Source: Trinickia diaoshuihuensis (lineage in GTDB: Bacteria; Pseudomonadota; Gammaproteobacteria; Burkholderiales; Burkholderiaceae). Taken from it: 53,009 bases of DNA. Shown in pieces: positions 40,894 to 50,131 of the stretch. The notes below the pieces were generated by a model. It worked only from the letters and a program-made list of their open reading frames with translations. It ran no database searches and was not told the origin of the DNA. The stretch is taken from positions 1 to 53,009 of the forward strand of contig NZ_QUBS01000071.1 of the NCBI RefSeq assembly GCF_003390925.1. The letters run 5' to 3'. A program made the position numbers and the translations under genes. Positions within the stretch are counted from its first letter, which is position 1. Each line of letters begins with the position of its first letter.

Positions 40894-42433
40894 CCGGCTC
40901 GCGAGCCTCGCCGCCTTGCTCGTGCTCGGATGCGCCTGCGCGACGACGAACATCCGTGCGCAGACGGCGGCGCGGCCTTTCACGGCGCTGCGTCCCGCGA
41001 GCGGGCCGGCAGCGGCCGCCCATGCGCTCGTGGTGGAGCTTGCGCCGCGCGAAGTGCTGAGCGGCGCGCACCTGGCGATCGTGAGCGCGTCGATACCGCC
41101 GACGGGATCGCACTACGCGGTGTGGGTGAACGGCGCGCTAGCGGCCGATGTCGCGGCAAGCGGGGTGACGCAGACGCTCGCGCTCGCACCCGGCGCGTTC
41201 GCCCCTGGCGTCAACACGATTCAAATGGCGCTCGTGCCGGACGGCGCTGGGCCAAGCGCGGCTCTGGCGGTAACGGACGCGGCGCCGGTCGACGATGCGC
41301 GCTCGAACTTGATACTGGATTTCGCGGGCGTGCGCGACAATCCGGCGCCTACACTCGCGCAACTTCCGCTCGCATTCGACGCGCGCGGATGGCTGCCGCG
41401 TACGGTGACCGTCGATCTCGGCGAGGGCGCGATCTCGCCCGGCCAACTGCGCGCCGCATCGATCGCCGTGCAAGGCGTGGCGGCACGGATGCGGCCGTCG
41501 AACCTCATGGTGGCGTACCGAAGCGAAACAACACTTGCGCCGTGGAGCCGCGATGCCGAGTCCTGGGGGATCGCGCAAGAAGAGATCGCGGCGGGCGATG
41601 TGCTGCTCGTCGGTACGCGCGCCGCGCTTTCGCGTGAACTGCCGGCGTCCGTTGCGCGGGCCGTGACAGGTCCCTTTGTCGGTATATATCCGGTCAACGG
41701 CGGCCGGTCCGTCGCGGTCGTGATTTCCGGCGACAGCGATGCCGATTGCGCTCGCGCCGCCCGGTTCTTTGCGGATAGCTCGGCCTCGATGCCTTCGAGC
41801 GCGGCGCGCGTCCTTGGCAGCGATGTCCCGGCAATGCCGCTTGCCGCACGCATGAACGTTGCGCTCGCCGAGGACGATCCGGCGCTCGTGCGCGCGGTGC
41901 TCCGGTTCGCCGCGCTGCGCGCACAGGCGACGGGAATCGTCGCCGATTTCACGATTCGATTCTCGACCGATGCGTCGGGGGCGAACCTATTGCTTGCGCG
42001 CGACTCGTCGCTGCCGATGAGTCTGCGTCGTCACCTGCCCACCTATGCGCCGCTTCAACCGGGACAGGCCGTGTCGCTTCCGGCACGCATCGGCGGGCAG
42101 GCGTTCGTCGCCATCGTAGGCGTGCGCAACGCGGTCGTCGCCGATGCCGTCGACATACTGCGCCGGCAGGCAGCATGGCCCCTCCTCACGCAGCATGCGA
42201 CGCTCATCGATTCGCGGACGCAAACCGTATTGCCGCTTGCCGTCGCCCGACGTACGCCGCTTGCCGAAGCGCGCCTCGTCCTGGCCGACCCGCTCGTCTT
42301 TTGGCCATTGCTCGGGGGCTTGCTCCTGGCGAGCTTCGTCTTCGTCAATCTCGCGTTGAAGGCGCAAATCGCGGGGCGCCTCGTGGCGGCCGGCGAAAGG
42401 TCTTCGATCGGAACGAACAACGAATCGATATGA
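40886..42433 (+). CDS. bcsB: BcsB-like periplasmic cellulose synthase subunit
   Basis: A 515-aa protein that I place as BcsB from position and layout: a signal peptide (MVSRLASLAALLVLGCACAT), a periplasmic part of beta-rich modules (NLILDFAGVRDNPAPTLAQLP, LMVAYRSETTLAPWSRD), and one C-terminal membrane helix (LVFWPLLGGLLLASFVFVNL). The helix would pack against BcsA and the periplasmic part would guide the glucan. It is much shorter than the usual BcsB (about 700-800 aa) and the sequence is divergent. The ATG at 40886 overlaps the bcsA stop; the open frame to 40850 lacks support. The stop overlaps the next start (ATGA). Confidence 0.75.
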   Translation: MVSRLASLAALLVLGCACATTNIRAQTAARPFTALRPASGPAAAAHALVVELAPREVLSGAHLAIVSASIPPTGSHYAVWVNGALAADVAASGVTQTLALAPGAFAPGVNTIQMALVPDGAGPSAALAVTDAAPVDDARSNLILDFAGVRDNPAPTLAQLPLAFDARGWLPRTVTVDLGEGAISPGQLRAASIAVQGVAARMRPSNLMVAYRSETTLAPWSRDAESWGIAQEEIAAGDVLLVGTRAALSRELPASVARAVTGPFVGIYPVNGGRSVAVVISGDSDADCARAARFFADSSASMPSSAARVLGSDVPAMPLAARMNVALAEDDPALVRAVLRFAALRAQATGIVADFTIRFSTDASGANLLLARDSSLPMSLRRHLPTYAPLQPGQAVSLPARIGGQAFVAIVGVRNAVVADAVDILRRQAAWPLLTQHATLIDSRTQTVLPLAVARRTPLAEARLVLADPLVFWPLLGGLLLASFVFVNLALKAQIAGRLVAAGERSSIGTNNESI

Positions 42434-44649
42434 AGCGCGTGCTTGCACTGACGGCTACGGCCTCCGTTCTTGCCTCGTATAACGCGTCAAGTGCGGCGCA
42501 GTCAGCGGCGCGGCCGGTGCCCGAGTCGCGGCAGGCATCGAGCGTGGCCGGCCAGGCAAGCGAAACGCAAAACGGTTGGGGCAATGCCCCGGCGGCGGCA
42601 AGTTCGTTGCGACTCGCCGAGCCGCCCGTACAGCCGACGCCCTCAACGCCGGCACCAGCTCGGACTGTTCGCGGTACATCGCATCGAAGCCACGGCGCCG
42701 GACTTGCCGCGCACGCGAAAGGCAGAGCACGCACCGAGGCGTCCGGCTGCGCGAACTTGCCGGTGAAGTGGGCACATGCCGAGCGACTGGCCGAATCCGG
42801 CCGTATCGATGAGGCATATGGCATCTATGCGCAGTTGCTGCACACGTGCTCTGGAGCCGGCGAACTCGAAGGCACGGCATGGAAAGCGGCGAAGGCATTG
42901 CCTGCCGCGCATGTCGCTCGGCTCCTTGCCGATCCCGCATTCGATACAGCGGCGTTGCGTAAGACGCGTTCGGACATCGAACTGCAGCAAATGTACGTCG
43001 AGAATGCGGCGGGCCATTTCGCCGCGGCGCTCGAGTATTCTCGTTCGCTGCGCGCCGACCCGTCGGTCAAACTGGATCCCTCGGCCCTGCAGGTATCGGG
43101 CTGGCTCGAGGAGCAAGCCCATGAAGATGCAACCGCCGAACGACTGTTCCGGCAAGCACTCGAAACCGCGAGCGATCCCGAGCCCGCGCGTCAAGGGCTC
43201 GCGTTAGCGCTGCTCCATCAAGGGCGGCTCGACGAAGCGCAAGCCGAGTCGCGAGTATCGGCGACCCCGGCGGGGCGCAGGCTAAACGCGCAGATCGCGC
43301 TGGCTCGCGCCAAGACATCGGGAGATCGAGCACAGGTCGATGCCGCTTTGGCGCTTATCGATGAAACCGGCGGGGCGAGCGACGCGCCGACACGTGCGCT
43401 GATGGCCTGGGCGCTCTTGTCGAGCGCTCGCCCGGCGCGAGCGCAAGCGATCTTTCGCGACTTGCACGAGCAAGCCCCGGATAACGAGGAATACGTGCAA
43501 GGGCTCGCTTATGCGTCGGCTGCCGCACGCGATTATGCGGCGCTCGATGCCCTGGTGGGAGAGAACAAGCCGGGCACCCCGGCCCTTGCTCGCGAGGCGC
43601 TCGCCGAGCATGATGCGCGGTTAGCGCTCTATTCAAGCGCGAGTAGGGTGGCGGGCCATCCGATAGAGGGCCATGAGGCCGCGTTGCAAGCAATGATGGA
43701 CTTCGACCGGAAGTCGGGTACCGCCGGACAGGACAAGCTGACCGTCTGGACCATGCCGCAGTTCTCGGCGACGATGCTGCCGACGCCAACCCTCACCGTG
43801 CAAGTCGACGCGGCGCTGCTGAGGCTCGACGACGAGGTGCGCCACGCTTGGGGAAAGCAACTCGCGATGAGCGCGCGAACCGATTGGCTAGGCGGCGAGT
43901 TCAGCGCCGGTGCGGGCGCACAATTGCCGGGACGTGGGCCCACGCAATGGCTCGGCAAAATCCAATTCCTGCGCTACGCGCGTGACGAAGATGCGTTCTT
44001 CCGCATCACGGCGAAGCGCGACGGCATTTACGACTCTTTGCGTGCCTACGAGGGTACGCCTTCGGGCCCCGGACCGGCGATTGCGTCCTCGCTCGAAATG
44101 GCTGCGCGGGAGCCCATCGGCGGCAGCGCGTGGCACGTGGGCGAATCGCTCGCGGGCGGAGCGGTGACCGCGAGCGGCACGGCCTTCAATCCGTTCTACG
44201 CCGCTAGTCTCGGCGTAACACGCGACTTCACGGCGAAAGGCTGGAGTTGGCTCAACGCAGGCCCCGAGGTGAGATTCAGTTCGTACCGCTATGACGCGAA
44301 CCGCTTCGACGGTCCCTATGCCGGTTATTGGAGCCCGAAATCGAATCGCGAGGCCGGGCTCGTTTTCAATGCGCAGTCGGAAGAGGGCGGCCGTTTGCTG
44401 TTCAAGACAGGCGGCAGGCTGGGGTATGCCGCGCGCCAACTGTTCACGGGGCGCGCGTCGGGTGCCTTCGGCGAAGACACGACGACGATCGCCGCGCTTG
44501 TTGCGCCGAACGTGATCGTCGGCGCGGGTGTGGGCTATCGCGCGTCGCCCGGCTATCGCGATATGAGCGTCTTCGCCTGGGTAAAAATTCCGCTCGTACA
44601 GCGAGCGCATCTGCGCGCCGCGGACCTCGTGACGCCACGCGGTTTTTAA
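42430..44649 (+). CDS. bcsC: BcsC-like TPR/outer-membrane export protein
   Basis: A 739-aa protein. A signal-like N-terminus (MKRVLALTATASVLASYNAS) is followed by a Pro/Ala-rich linker, then TPR-type helical repeats (about 115-400: ERLAESGRIDEAYGIYAQLL, RQGLALALLHQGRLDEAQAE, ALLSSARPARAQAIFRDLHE) and a C-terminal outer-membrane barrel region of the BcsC type (QFLRYARDEDAFFRITAKRD, WLNAGPEVRFSSYRYDANRF, GPYAGYWSP, ending FAWVKIPLVQR). It should carry the glucan through the periplasm and outer membrane. It is shorter than the usual BcsC (about 1100-1300 aa) because of fewer TPR units. The ATG overlaps the bcsB stop. No bcsZ cellulase or bcsD follows. The end overlaps the convergent CoA-transferase gene by four bases. 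Confidence 0.85.
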   Translation: MKRVLALTATASVLASYNASSAAQSAARPVPESRQASSVAGQASETQNGWGNAPAAASSLRLAEPPVQPTPSTPAPARTVRGTSHRSHGAGLAAHAKGRARTEASGCANLPVKWAHAERLAESGRIDEAYGIYAQLLHTCSGAGELEGTAWKAAKALPAAHVARLLADPAFDTAALRKTRSDIELQQMYVENAAGHFAAALEYSRSLRADPSVKLDPSALQVSGWLEEQAHEDATAERLFRQALETASDPEPARQGLALALLHQGRLDEAQAESRVSATPAGRRLNAQIALARAKTSGDRAQVDAALALIDETGGASDAPTRALMAWALLSSARPARAQAIFRDLHEQAPDNEEYVQGLAYASAAARDYAALDALVGENKPGTPALAREALAEHDARLALYSSASRVAGHPIEGHEAALQAMMDFDRKSGTAGQDKLTVWTMPQFSATMLPTPTLTVQVDAALLRLDDEVRHAWGKQLAMSARTDWLGGEFSAGAGAQLPGRGPTQWLGKIQFLRYARDEDAFFRITAKRDGIYDSLRAYEGTPSGPGPAIASSLEMAAREPIGGSAWHVGESLAGGAVTASGTAFNPFYAASLGVTRDFTAKGWSWLNAGPEVRFSSYRYDANRFDGPYAGYWSPKSNREAGLVFNAQSEEGGRLLFKTGGRLGYAARQLFTGRASGAFGEDTTTIAALVAPNVIVGAGVGYRASPGYRDMSVFAWVKIPLVQRAHLRAADLVTPRGF

Positions 44650-46157
44650 ACGGTATTGGAGCGCGGAATCATCGAACCCGTTTCCTTGTAGCGCGTATAC
44701 ATTTCGAACGCCCTGCCGAGATCGTGCGGCGTCTGGCCGCCGAGCTTGAGCGCATCACGATAGTAGTCGCGCAGCAAGTCGCGATAGCTCGGATGCGTGC
44801 ATCGCTCGACGATCAGCGTGGCGCGCTCGCGCGGCGCGAGTCCGCGCAAGTCGGCGAGACCTTGTTCCGTGACGATCACGTCCACGTCGTGTTCGTTGTG
44901 ATCGACGTGCGGGACCATCGGTACGATGCTCGAGATGCGCCCATCCTTGGCCACGGACTTCGTCGCGAAGATCGCGCACGCGGCATTGCGCGCGAAATCA
45001 CCCGAGCCGCCGATGCCGTTCATCATATGGGTGCCGCCCACGTGCGTCGAATTCACATTGCCGTAGATGTCGCATTCGAGCGCGGTGTTCAGTGCGATCA
45101 GCCCCAGGCGCCGGATTACTTCAGGATGATTGCTGACCTCCTGCGGGCGCAACACGAGTTTGTCGCGGTAACGGTCGAGTTCCGCGAGCACCTGTGTTTG
45201 ACGCGGCCCGGACAGCGTGATCGAGGAGCCTGAGGCGAAGACCATCTTGCCTGCATCGATCAGGTCGAACGTCGAATCCTGCAGCACCTCCGAGTACATC
45301 GTGAGCGCCTCGAACGGTGAGTGCGCGAAGCCCGAGAGCACGGCGTTGGCGATCGTGCCGATACCGGCTTGGAGCGGCGGCAGTTTCGCGGGCATCCGGC
45401 CGTGCTTCACTTCGTGCATTAGAAATTCGATGAGATGGCCGGCGATGCGGGCCGTCTCCTCGTCGGCGGGTAGGACGGTGGAGGGGCTGTCCGGCTCGTT
45501 CGTGATCACGATCGCCGCGATTTTCTCAGGCGGAATCTCGATCGTGGGTGTGCCGATGCGATCTTGAACGTGCACGATCGGCAACGGCTCGCGCTGCGGA
45601 CGGCGGCCCGGAATCCAAATGTCATGCAAGCCTTCGAGCGCCAGGGGCTGCGACAAATTGATCTCGACGATGACCTTTTCCGCCAGAATCGCGAAGCTCG
45701 CGGAGTTGCCTACCGACGTGGTCGGCACGATGCCGCCTGTCTCCGTAATCGCCGCGGCCTCGATGATCGCTAGATCGAGTTTGCCGAGCAGATTCGCACG
45801 CAGCATTTCGACCGTTTCGGATAGATGCTGGTCGACGAACATGACCTCGCCGCTGTTGATGGCGCGGCGCAAGGTGGGATCGGCTTGAAATGGCAGACGG
45901 CGTTCGAGCACGCCCGCTTCGGTCAGCATGCGGTCGATGTCGTGACCGAGCGAGGCGCCGGTCATCAACGTAATGCGCAGCGGCTCGTTCTCCTCGCGTG
46001 CGCGGCGGGCCAACTCGATCGGCACGGCCTTCGTGTCGCCGGCGCGCGTGAAGCCGCTCGCGCCGATTCGCATGCCGTTGCGCACCAGGCGCGCCGCCTC
46101 GGCCGCCGTCGTGATTTTCGGGTGCAATGCGGCGCAACGGATTCGGTCTTCGTACAT
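44646..46157 (-). CDS. Acetyl-CoA hydrolase/transferase family (succinate CoA-transferase type)
   Basis: A 503-aa enzyme of the class I CoA-transferase family that includes succinyl-CoA:acetate CoA-transferase (AarC, Cat1, Ach1). Glu290 in MYSEVLQD aligns by memory with the catalytic glutamate that forms the CoA thioester. The RPQEVSNHPEVIRRLG, DIYGNVNSTHVGGTHMMNGIGGSG and VTEQGLADLRGLAPRERA stretches are highly typical. It moves CoA between succinate, acetate or propionate in central metabolism. GGAGAC lies six bases upstream of the ATG. Its 3' end meets bcsC tail to tail and its 5' side faces the TonB receptor gene across 378 bases. The exact acid specificity cannot be read from the sequence. 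Confidence 0.92.
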   Translation of the reverse strand: MYEDRIRCAALHPKITTAAEAARLVRNGMRIGASGFTRAGDTKAVPIELARRAREENEPLRITLMTGASLGHDIDRMLTEAGVLERRLPFQADPTLRRAINSGEVMFVDQHLSETVEMLRANLLGKLDLAIIEAAAITETGGIVPTTSVGNSASFAILAEKVIVEINLSQPLALEGLHDIWIPGRRPQREPLPIVHVQDRIGTPTIEIPPEKIAAIVITNEPDSPSTVLPADEETARIAGHLIEFLMHEVKHGRMPAKLPPLQAGIGTIANAVLSGFAHSPFEALTMYSEVLQDSTFDLIDAGKMVFASGSSITLSGPRQTQVLAELDRYRDKLVLRPQEVSNHPEVIRRLGLIALNTALECDIYGNVNSTHVGGTHMMNGIGGSGDFARNAACAIFATKSVAKDGRISSIVPMVPHVDHNEHDVDVIVTEQGLADLRGLAPRERATLIVERCTHPSYRDLLRDYYRDALKLGGQTPHDLGRAFEMYTRYKETGSMIPRSNTV

Positions 46158-46458
46158 CGATGTCTCCAGTCAGCTTTGATCGCTCTAACCGGATGACTAT
46201 ATGACCCCGACGGCAACGAATTAAGAAGTGAAATAGAAAGGAGCTTTCCGGGATTGTGCGCGATCGAGGTGCGCGGACAGCCTGCGCCCGCTCGCGATGA
46301 CCGCGCCGCACGCACCGTCTGGGCGCTTGCATTTCAGCGGCGCAGGAATAACGACCTGCGAATTACTTCGTTTGAGCCCGCACGCGGGTCATGCACTATT
46401 TTGCGCGGTGATGCCGTTCGCATGAGCTCGACGAATTCGATCCGATCGGCAACACGAG

Positions 46459-46480
46459 AAAGATGATAAGCATTCCTTAT
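46459..46480. promoter_or_regulatory. Possible Fur-like box before the TonB receptor
   Basis: AAAGATGATAAGCATTCCT matches the Fur 19-base consensus at about 12 positions, and ATAAG-CATTC-CTTAT within it is a perfect inverted repeat. It lies about 60-80 bases upstream of the receptor start. The rest of the 46158-46535 gap shows nothing else clear. Confidence 0.4.
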
Positions 46481-46535
46481 TAATCGAAGGACCGGGACGA
46501 TCCTGCGTCTCTCTACTCTATCGGCCGGGGTCGGC

Positions 46536-48977
46536 ATGCATCGGAAGACACGCGCGACGAAGCAGCGTCGCATGACCATTGTCCAATGGCGACGGAAGTC
46601 CATTCCCGCGGCGGTTGCAGCCTTCGCCCTTACCGGCGCGGCCTATGCACAGAGTTCGGGGCAGCCGGCCGCGCCCGCGCAGCAAGGCGGACAGATCGAC
46701 GTGCAGGTTCAGGACCGAGTAGTCGTGACCGGCACGCGTACGGCGACGAAGGCCGCCCGGAGCCTCACGCCGGTGGACGTGATCACGGCCGCGCAACTTC
46801 AATCCACGGGCCAAAGCAATTTGCGTGATGCGCTCGTTTCTCTGTCGCCCTCGATTCAGCGACAAGCGATGGGCGGGGCGCAGGCCGCGCTGGTCGACGT
46901 CTTGACGCTGCATGGGCTGACGCCCGACCAGGTACTCGTGCTCGTCAACGGCAAGCGACGGCACTCCACGGCGACTATTTCGCTAAACCCCGGCCCGCAG
47001 CAGGGTTCCACTGGCGTGGACATCGACACGATTCCCGTGAGCGCCGTCGATCACGTCGAAGTGCTGCGCGACGGTGCGGCGGCGCAGTACGGTTCCGATG
47101 CGATCGCGGGCGTGATCAACATCATTTTGAAGTCGGATCGCAGCGGAGGCTATATCGAGAGCTCGACGGGGCAGACCTATCGCGGCGATGGCCTGAATCA
47201 AACGGAGTCCGCTCATTACGGACTGCCGCTTGGAGGGAATGGATTTCTGGCGCTGAGCGCCGAGATCGCACGGCAGAACCATACGAACCGCACCGATCCC
47301 TACGCGCATACCGGGGCCCTCGCGGGATCGGTCAGTAACGCCTATACAGGCGATCCATCGAGCACGCGCGAGGCCTTCGGCTTCAACGCGGGTTATGACC
47401 TCGGCGATAACGTTCGGCTCTATGGGTTCGGCACCTATGCGCATAAGAATGCGGCGAGCTATCAGACCGTGCGCGGCGCGGGCGTTTTGCCGGCGATCTA
47501 TTCGAACGGCTTCATGCCGCAGGATCTTCTGAATGAAAATGATTTCTCGGTCACGGTCGGGGCGAAGGGCGACGACCTGCTGGGCTGGAAGTGGGATTTG
47601 AGTTCGACCTACGGCGGCGACTACGACAATTTCAGTCAGGCGTCGTCGGAGAACATCGGCTTATATAGGGCAACGGGCAGCACGCCGACCAATTTCTATA
47701 TTGGCCGCCAGGAGAACACGCAGTGGACAAATAACCTCGATTTCACGCGCCCGGTCAACCTCCCGCTGTTGCCCGCGCCCGTCAACGTGTCGTTCGGTTT
47801 CGAGCAGCGCACGGAGGGTTATTCGGTTGGCCCGGGAGAGCCCAATGCGTATTTGTACGGCGGCACGCCGGCGCTCGTCGGTCTAGCACCGGCCGCCGCG
47901 AGCAATACGACGCGCGACGTGTTCGGCATCTATCTGGATTTTTCGACCAACCTCACGAAAAAATGGCGGCTCGATCTATCGGGGCGCTTCGAACACTATA
48001 GCGACGTCGGCGATACCACGAACGGAAAGATTTCCAGCCGCTACGATTTCGCGCCTTGGATCGCGCTGCGCGGCAGCGTCGGGACAGGGTTCCGTGCACC
48101 GACGCTCGCCGAGGAGCACTACACGACGTTGAGCCCGACGCCGACATCGGCATTCGCGCTGCTTGCCGCGAATTCCGCGGCGGCGGCATCGCTCGGCGCG
48201 CAGCCGTTGAAGCCCGAGCAATCGACGAGCTATAACGTCGGGCTCGTGCTGACGCCGTCGCACGATCTCAATGTGACGATCGATGCGTACCAAATCGATA
48301 TTCGCAACCGCATCGTCGAAGGCGGCTCGCAGGTGGGGGCGGCAGCGCTCGGCGCCATCGACTTGGCCGGTTTCTCTGCTCCGCTGGGCATTCCGTCATC
48401 GGCCGTTTCGGCCAGCTACTTCACGAACGGGGCGAATACGCGTACGAGAGGCATCGATCTGTCGGCGACCTATCACACGTCGTTCGGCCGGTTCGGCACG
48501 GTGGATTGGAACGCCGGGATCAATCTGAACGACACGGCATTGAAGCGCCTCGCGCGAGGCGCGAACGGCCAGCCGCTGCTCAACGGCCAGCAGATCGATT
48601 TCCTGACGACCGGCACGCCCAAGAGCAAGATAGTCGTCGGCGGAGTTTGGCAATTGGGCAGATGGGGACTTTCTTTGCACGAGACGCGCTACGGTACGAC
48701 TTCGGCTCAGGAGTCATACCGCACGGGACCCAATGCCGGCTCGGTCTCGGTGTTCATTCCTTTCACCAACAGAGTGGAGTACACGACGGATGTCGAAGCG
48801 CGCTACAAGGTGACGAAACGCTTCCAGGTCGCGGTGGGCGCCAGGAATCTATTCGATGCGCGGCCGAACAAGATGCCGTTGGCCGCGCAGTATGCGGGGA
48901 CCGTGTACGACTCCACGACGTCGGCGATCGGCCTCGACGGCGGCTTTTACTATCTCCGCGCGCGTTACCAGTTCTAA
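46536..48977 (+). CDS. TonB-dependent outer-membrane receptor
   Basis: An 813-aa receptor. A signal peptide (SIPAAVAAFALTGAAYAQ) is preceded by a basic leader; a TonB-box-like DRVVVTGTR follows. The plug domain is clear (RSLTPVDVITAAQL, LRDALVSLSPSIQRQ, VLVNGKRRHSTA, DTIPVSAVDHVEVLRDGAAA, QYGSDAIAGVINIILK), and the barrel ends with YYLRARYQF, the usual terminal Phe. It imports a substrate too large or too scarce for porins, driven by TonB. A possible Fur box upstream suggests an iron link, but the two following genes point to another small organic compound. The substrate cannot be named. No TonB/ExbBD genes are in the window. The start at 46536 is the first ATG; 46572 is an alternative. Confidence 0.93.
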   Translation: MHRKTRATKQRRMTIVQWRRKSIPAAVAAFALTGAAYAQSSGQPAAPAQQGGQIDVQVQDRVVVTGTRTATKAARSLTPVDVITAAQLQSTGQSNLRDALVSLSPSIQRQAMGGAQAALVDVLTLHGLTPDQVLVLVNGKRRHSTATISLNPGPQQGSTGVDIDTIPVSAVDHVEVLRDGAAAQYGSDAIAGVINIILKSDRSGGYIESSTGQTYRGDGLNQTESAHYGLPLGGNGFLALSAEIARQNHTNRTDPYAHTGALAGSVSNAYTGDPSSTREAFGFNAGYDLGDNVRLYGFGTYAHKNAASYQTVRGAGVLPAIYSNGFMPQDLLNENDFSVTVGAKGDDLLGWKWDLSSTYGGDYDNFSQASSENIGLYRATGSTPTNFYIGRQENTQWTNNLDFTRPVNLPLLPAPVNVSFGFEQRTEGYSVGPGEPNAYLYGGTPALVGLAPAAASNTTRDVFGIYLDFSTNLTKKWRLDLSGRFEHYSDVGDTTNGKISSRYDFAPWIALRGSVGTGFRAPTLAEEHYTTLSPTPTSAFALLAANSAAAASLGAQPLKPEQSTSYNVGLVLTPSHDLNVTIDAYQIDIRNRIVEGGSQVGAAALGAIDLAGFSAPLGIPSSAVSASYFTNGANTRTRGIDLSATYHTSFGRFGTVDWNAGINLNDTALKRLARGANGQPLLNGQQIDFLTTGTPKSKIVVGGVWQLGRWGLSLHETRYGTTSAQESYRTGPNAGSVSVFIPFTNRVEYTTDVEARYKVTKRFQVAVGARNLFDARPNKMPLAAQYAGTVYDSTTSAIGLDGGFYYLRARYQF

Positions 48978-49126
48978 CGATGCCGCGCGCGGCCCAAGCC
49001 GATGCGTGTTCCTCTCGGGAAGAAATCCAAATGCGGAATTCTTCGTTTACTCGGGGGATGGGCGTCGATAGTGTATTGACTCTCGCCTTGCAGTATCTGG
49101 GCTAGCACCGTTGCCGAAAGGTTTTC

Positions 49127-50068
49127 ATGACGCAAAGAAGAACATTCCTGATGAACGTCGCGGCGCTCGCGGTCGCGGCAGCGGTATGGCCGGTGCGAAG
49201 CGCACGGGCCGATACGCATTCGTTCGATTTCAGTCCCGAGCAGCGCGGGCGGCTGAGGGCGCCGAAAAATCCCGACGCCATTCATGAATTGGGCGCCTTC
49301 CATTTCGTGACGCCCGGAACCTTTACGGTGGCCGTCGCGCCGTTCGCGGTGCCGATCGGGACATACGCCACCGATGCGCGCACCGTCATCGGCTCGGACC
49401 CGGATTACGCTCAGTTGCTCGCCGACGCCCTCGGCCTGAAGCTCGCGCTGGTGCCGGTTGCGTGGCCGGACTGGCCGCTCGGGCTCACGTCGGGCAAATA
49501 CGATGCGGTCATTTCGAACGTGGGCGTGACCGAGCAGCGCAAGCGCAAGTTCGATTTCACGACGTATCGTCTCGGGCTGCATGCGTTCTATGTGCCGGTG
49601 ACGAGCGCGATCCAGTCGATCCGCGAGCCCAAGGATATCGCGGGGCTGCGTGTCATTACGAGCTCGGGAACGATTCAAGAGCGGATCCTGCTCGAGTGGA
49701 GCCGGCAAAACACGGCCCATGGTTTGAAGGAAACCTCGCTGCTCTACTTCGACGATAGCGACTCGGCGATACTCGCGCTCGTGTCCGGCAGGGCAGATGC
49801 GATCTTCAATCCGCACGCGCCGCTCACCTACGAAGCCGCGACGAAGGGGAACATCCGCATCGCCGGCATGGTGAACGCCGGTTGGCCGCTCAAGGCCGAT
49901 GTGGCCATCGCCACGCGCAAGGGCAGCGGGCTCGCGCCGGCACTGACGACGGCGACGAACGGCCTGATCGCCGGCGGCCAATATCGCGCGGCGCTCGCGC
50001 GCTGGGGACTCGAGGAGGAAGCGATCCGGCAATCGGAGACCAATCCGCCAGGTTATAAGGATTCCTAA
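49127..50068 (+). CDS. Periplasmic solute-binding protein, family 3 (amino-acid type)
   Basis: A 313-aa ABC-transporter substrate-binding protein. The N-terminus has a twin-arginine motif (QRRTFLMNVAALAVAAAVWP then ARA), so export through Tat is likely. The mature protein has the family 3 layout: FTVAVAPFAVPIGTY, GSDPDYAQLLADALGLKL, LGLTSGKYDAVISNVGVTEQRKRKFDF, IREPKDIAGLRVITSSGTIQE, ALVSGRADAIFNPH, and GQYRAALARWGLEEEAI. A GAAAGG precedes the ATG. No membrane or ATPase subunit of the transporter follows within the window. The gene lies between the TonB receptor and the luciferase-like enzyme, which suggests one pathway for uptake and use. Confidence 0.9.
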   Translation: MTQRRTFLMNVAALAVAAAVWPVRSARADTHSFDFSPEQRGRLRAPKNPDAIHELGAFHFVTPGTFTVAVAPFAVPIGTYATDARTVIGSDPDYAQLLADALGLKLALVPVAWPDWPLGLTSGKYDAVISNVGVTEQRKRKFDFTTYRLGLHAFYVPVTSAIQSIREPKDIAGLRVITSSGTIQERILLEWSRQNTAHGLKETSLLYFDDSDSAILALVSGRADAIFNPHAPLTYEAATKGNIRIAGMVNAGWPLKADVAIATRKGSGLAPALTTATNGLIAGGQYRAALARWGLEEEAIRQSETNPPGYKDS

Positions 50069-50131
50069 TCGATCGATGTCGATGTTTTCGGCAATCGAAG
50101 GACTAGAAATACATCAGCACAGGAAACCGGC

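Noticed and set aside
39745-40983. Long minus-strand open frame (412 codons) opposite bcsA
   Set aside because: It lies antisense to conserved BcsA motifs, reads as His/Arg/Glu-rich filler and crosses the bcsA-bcsB junction.
49076-49104. TTGACT as a possible minus-35 box before the binding-protein gene
   Set aside because: No acceptable minus-10 hexamer at 16-18 bases; the only TATCTG is 12 bases away.
49032-49106. Possible 24-codon leader peptide between the TonB receptor and binding-protein genes
   Set aside because: A GGGAAGAA precedes the ATG, but there is no repeated codon run or attenuator hairpin, and the length is within chance for GC-rich DNA.
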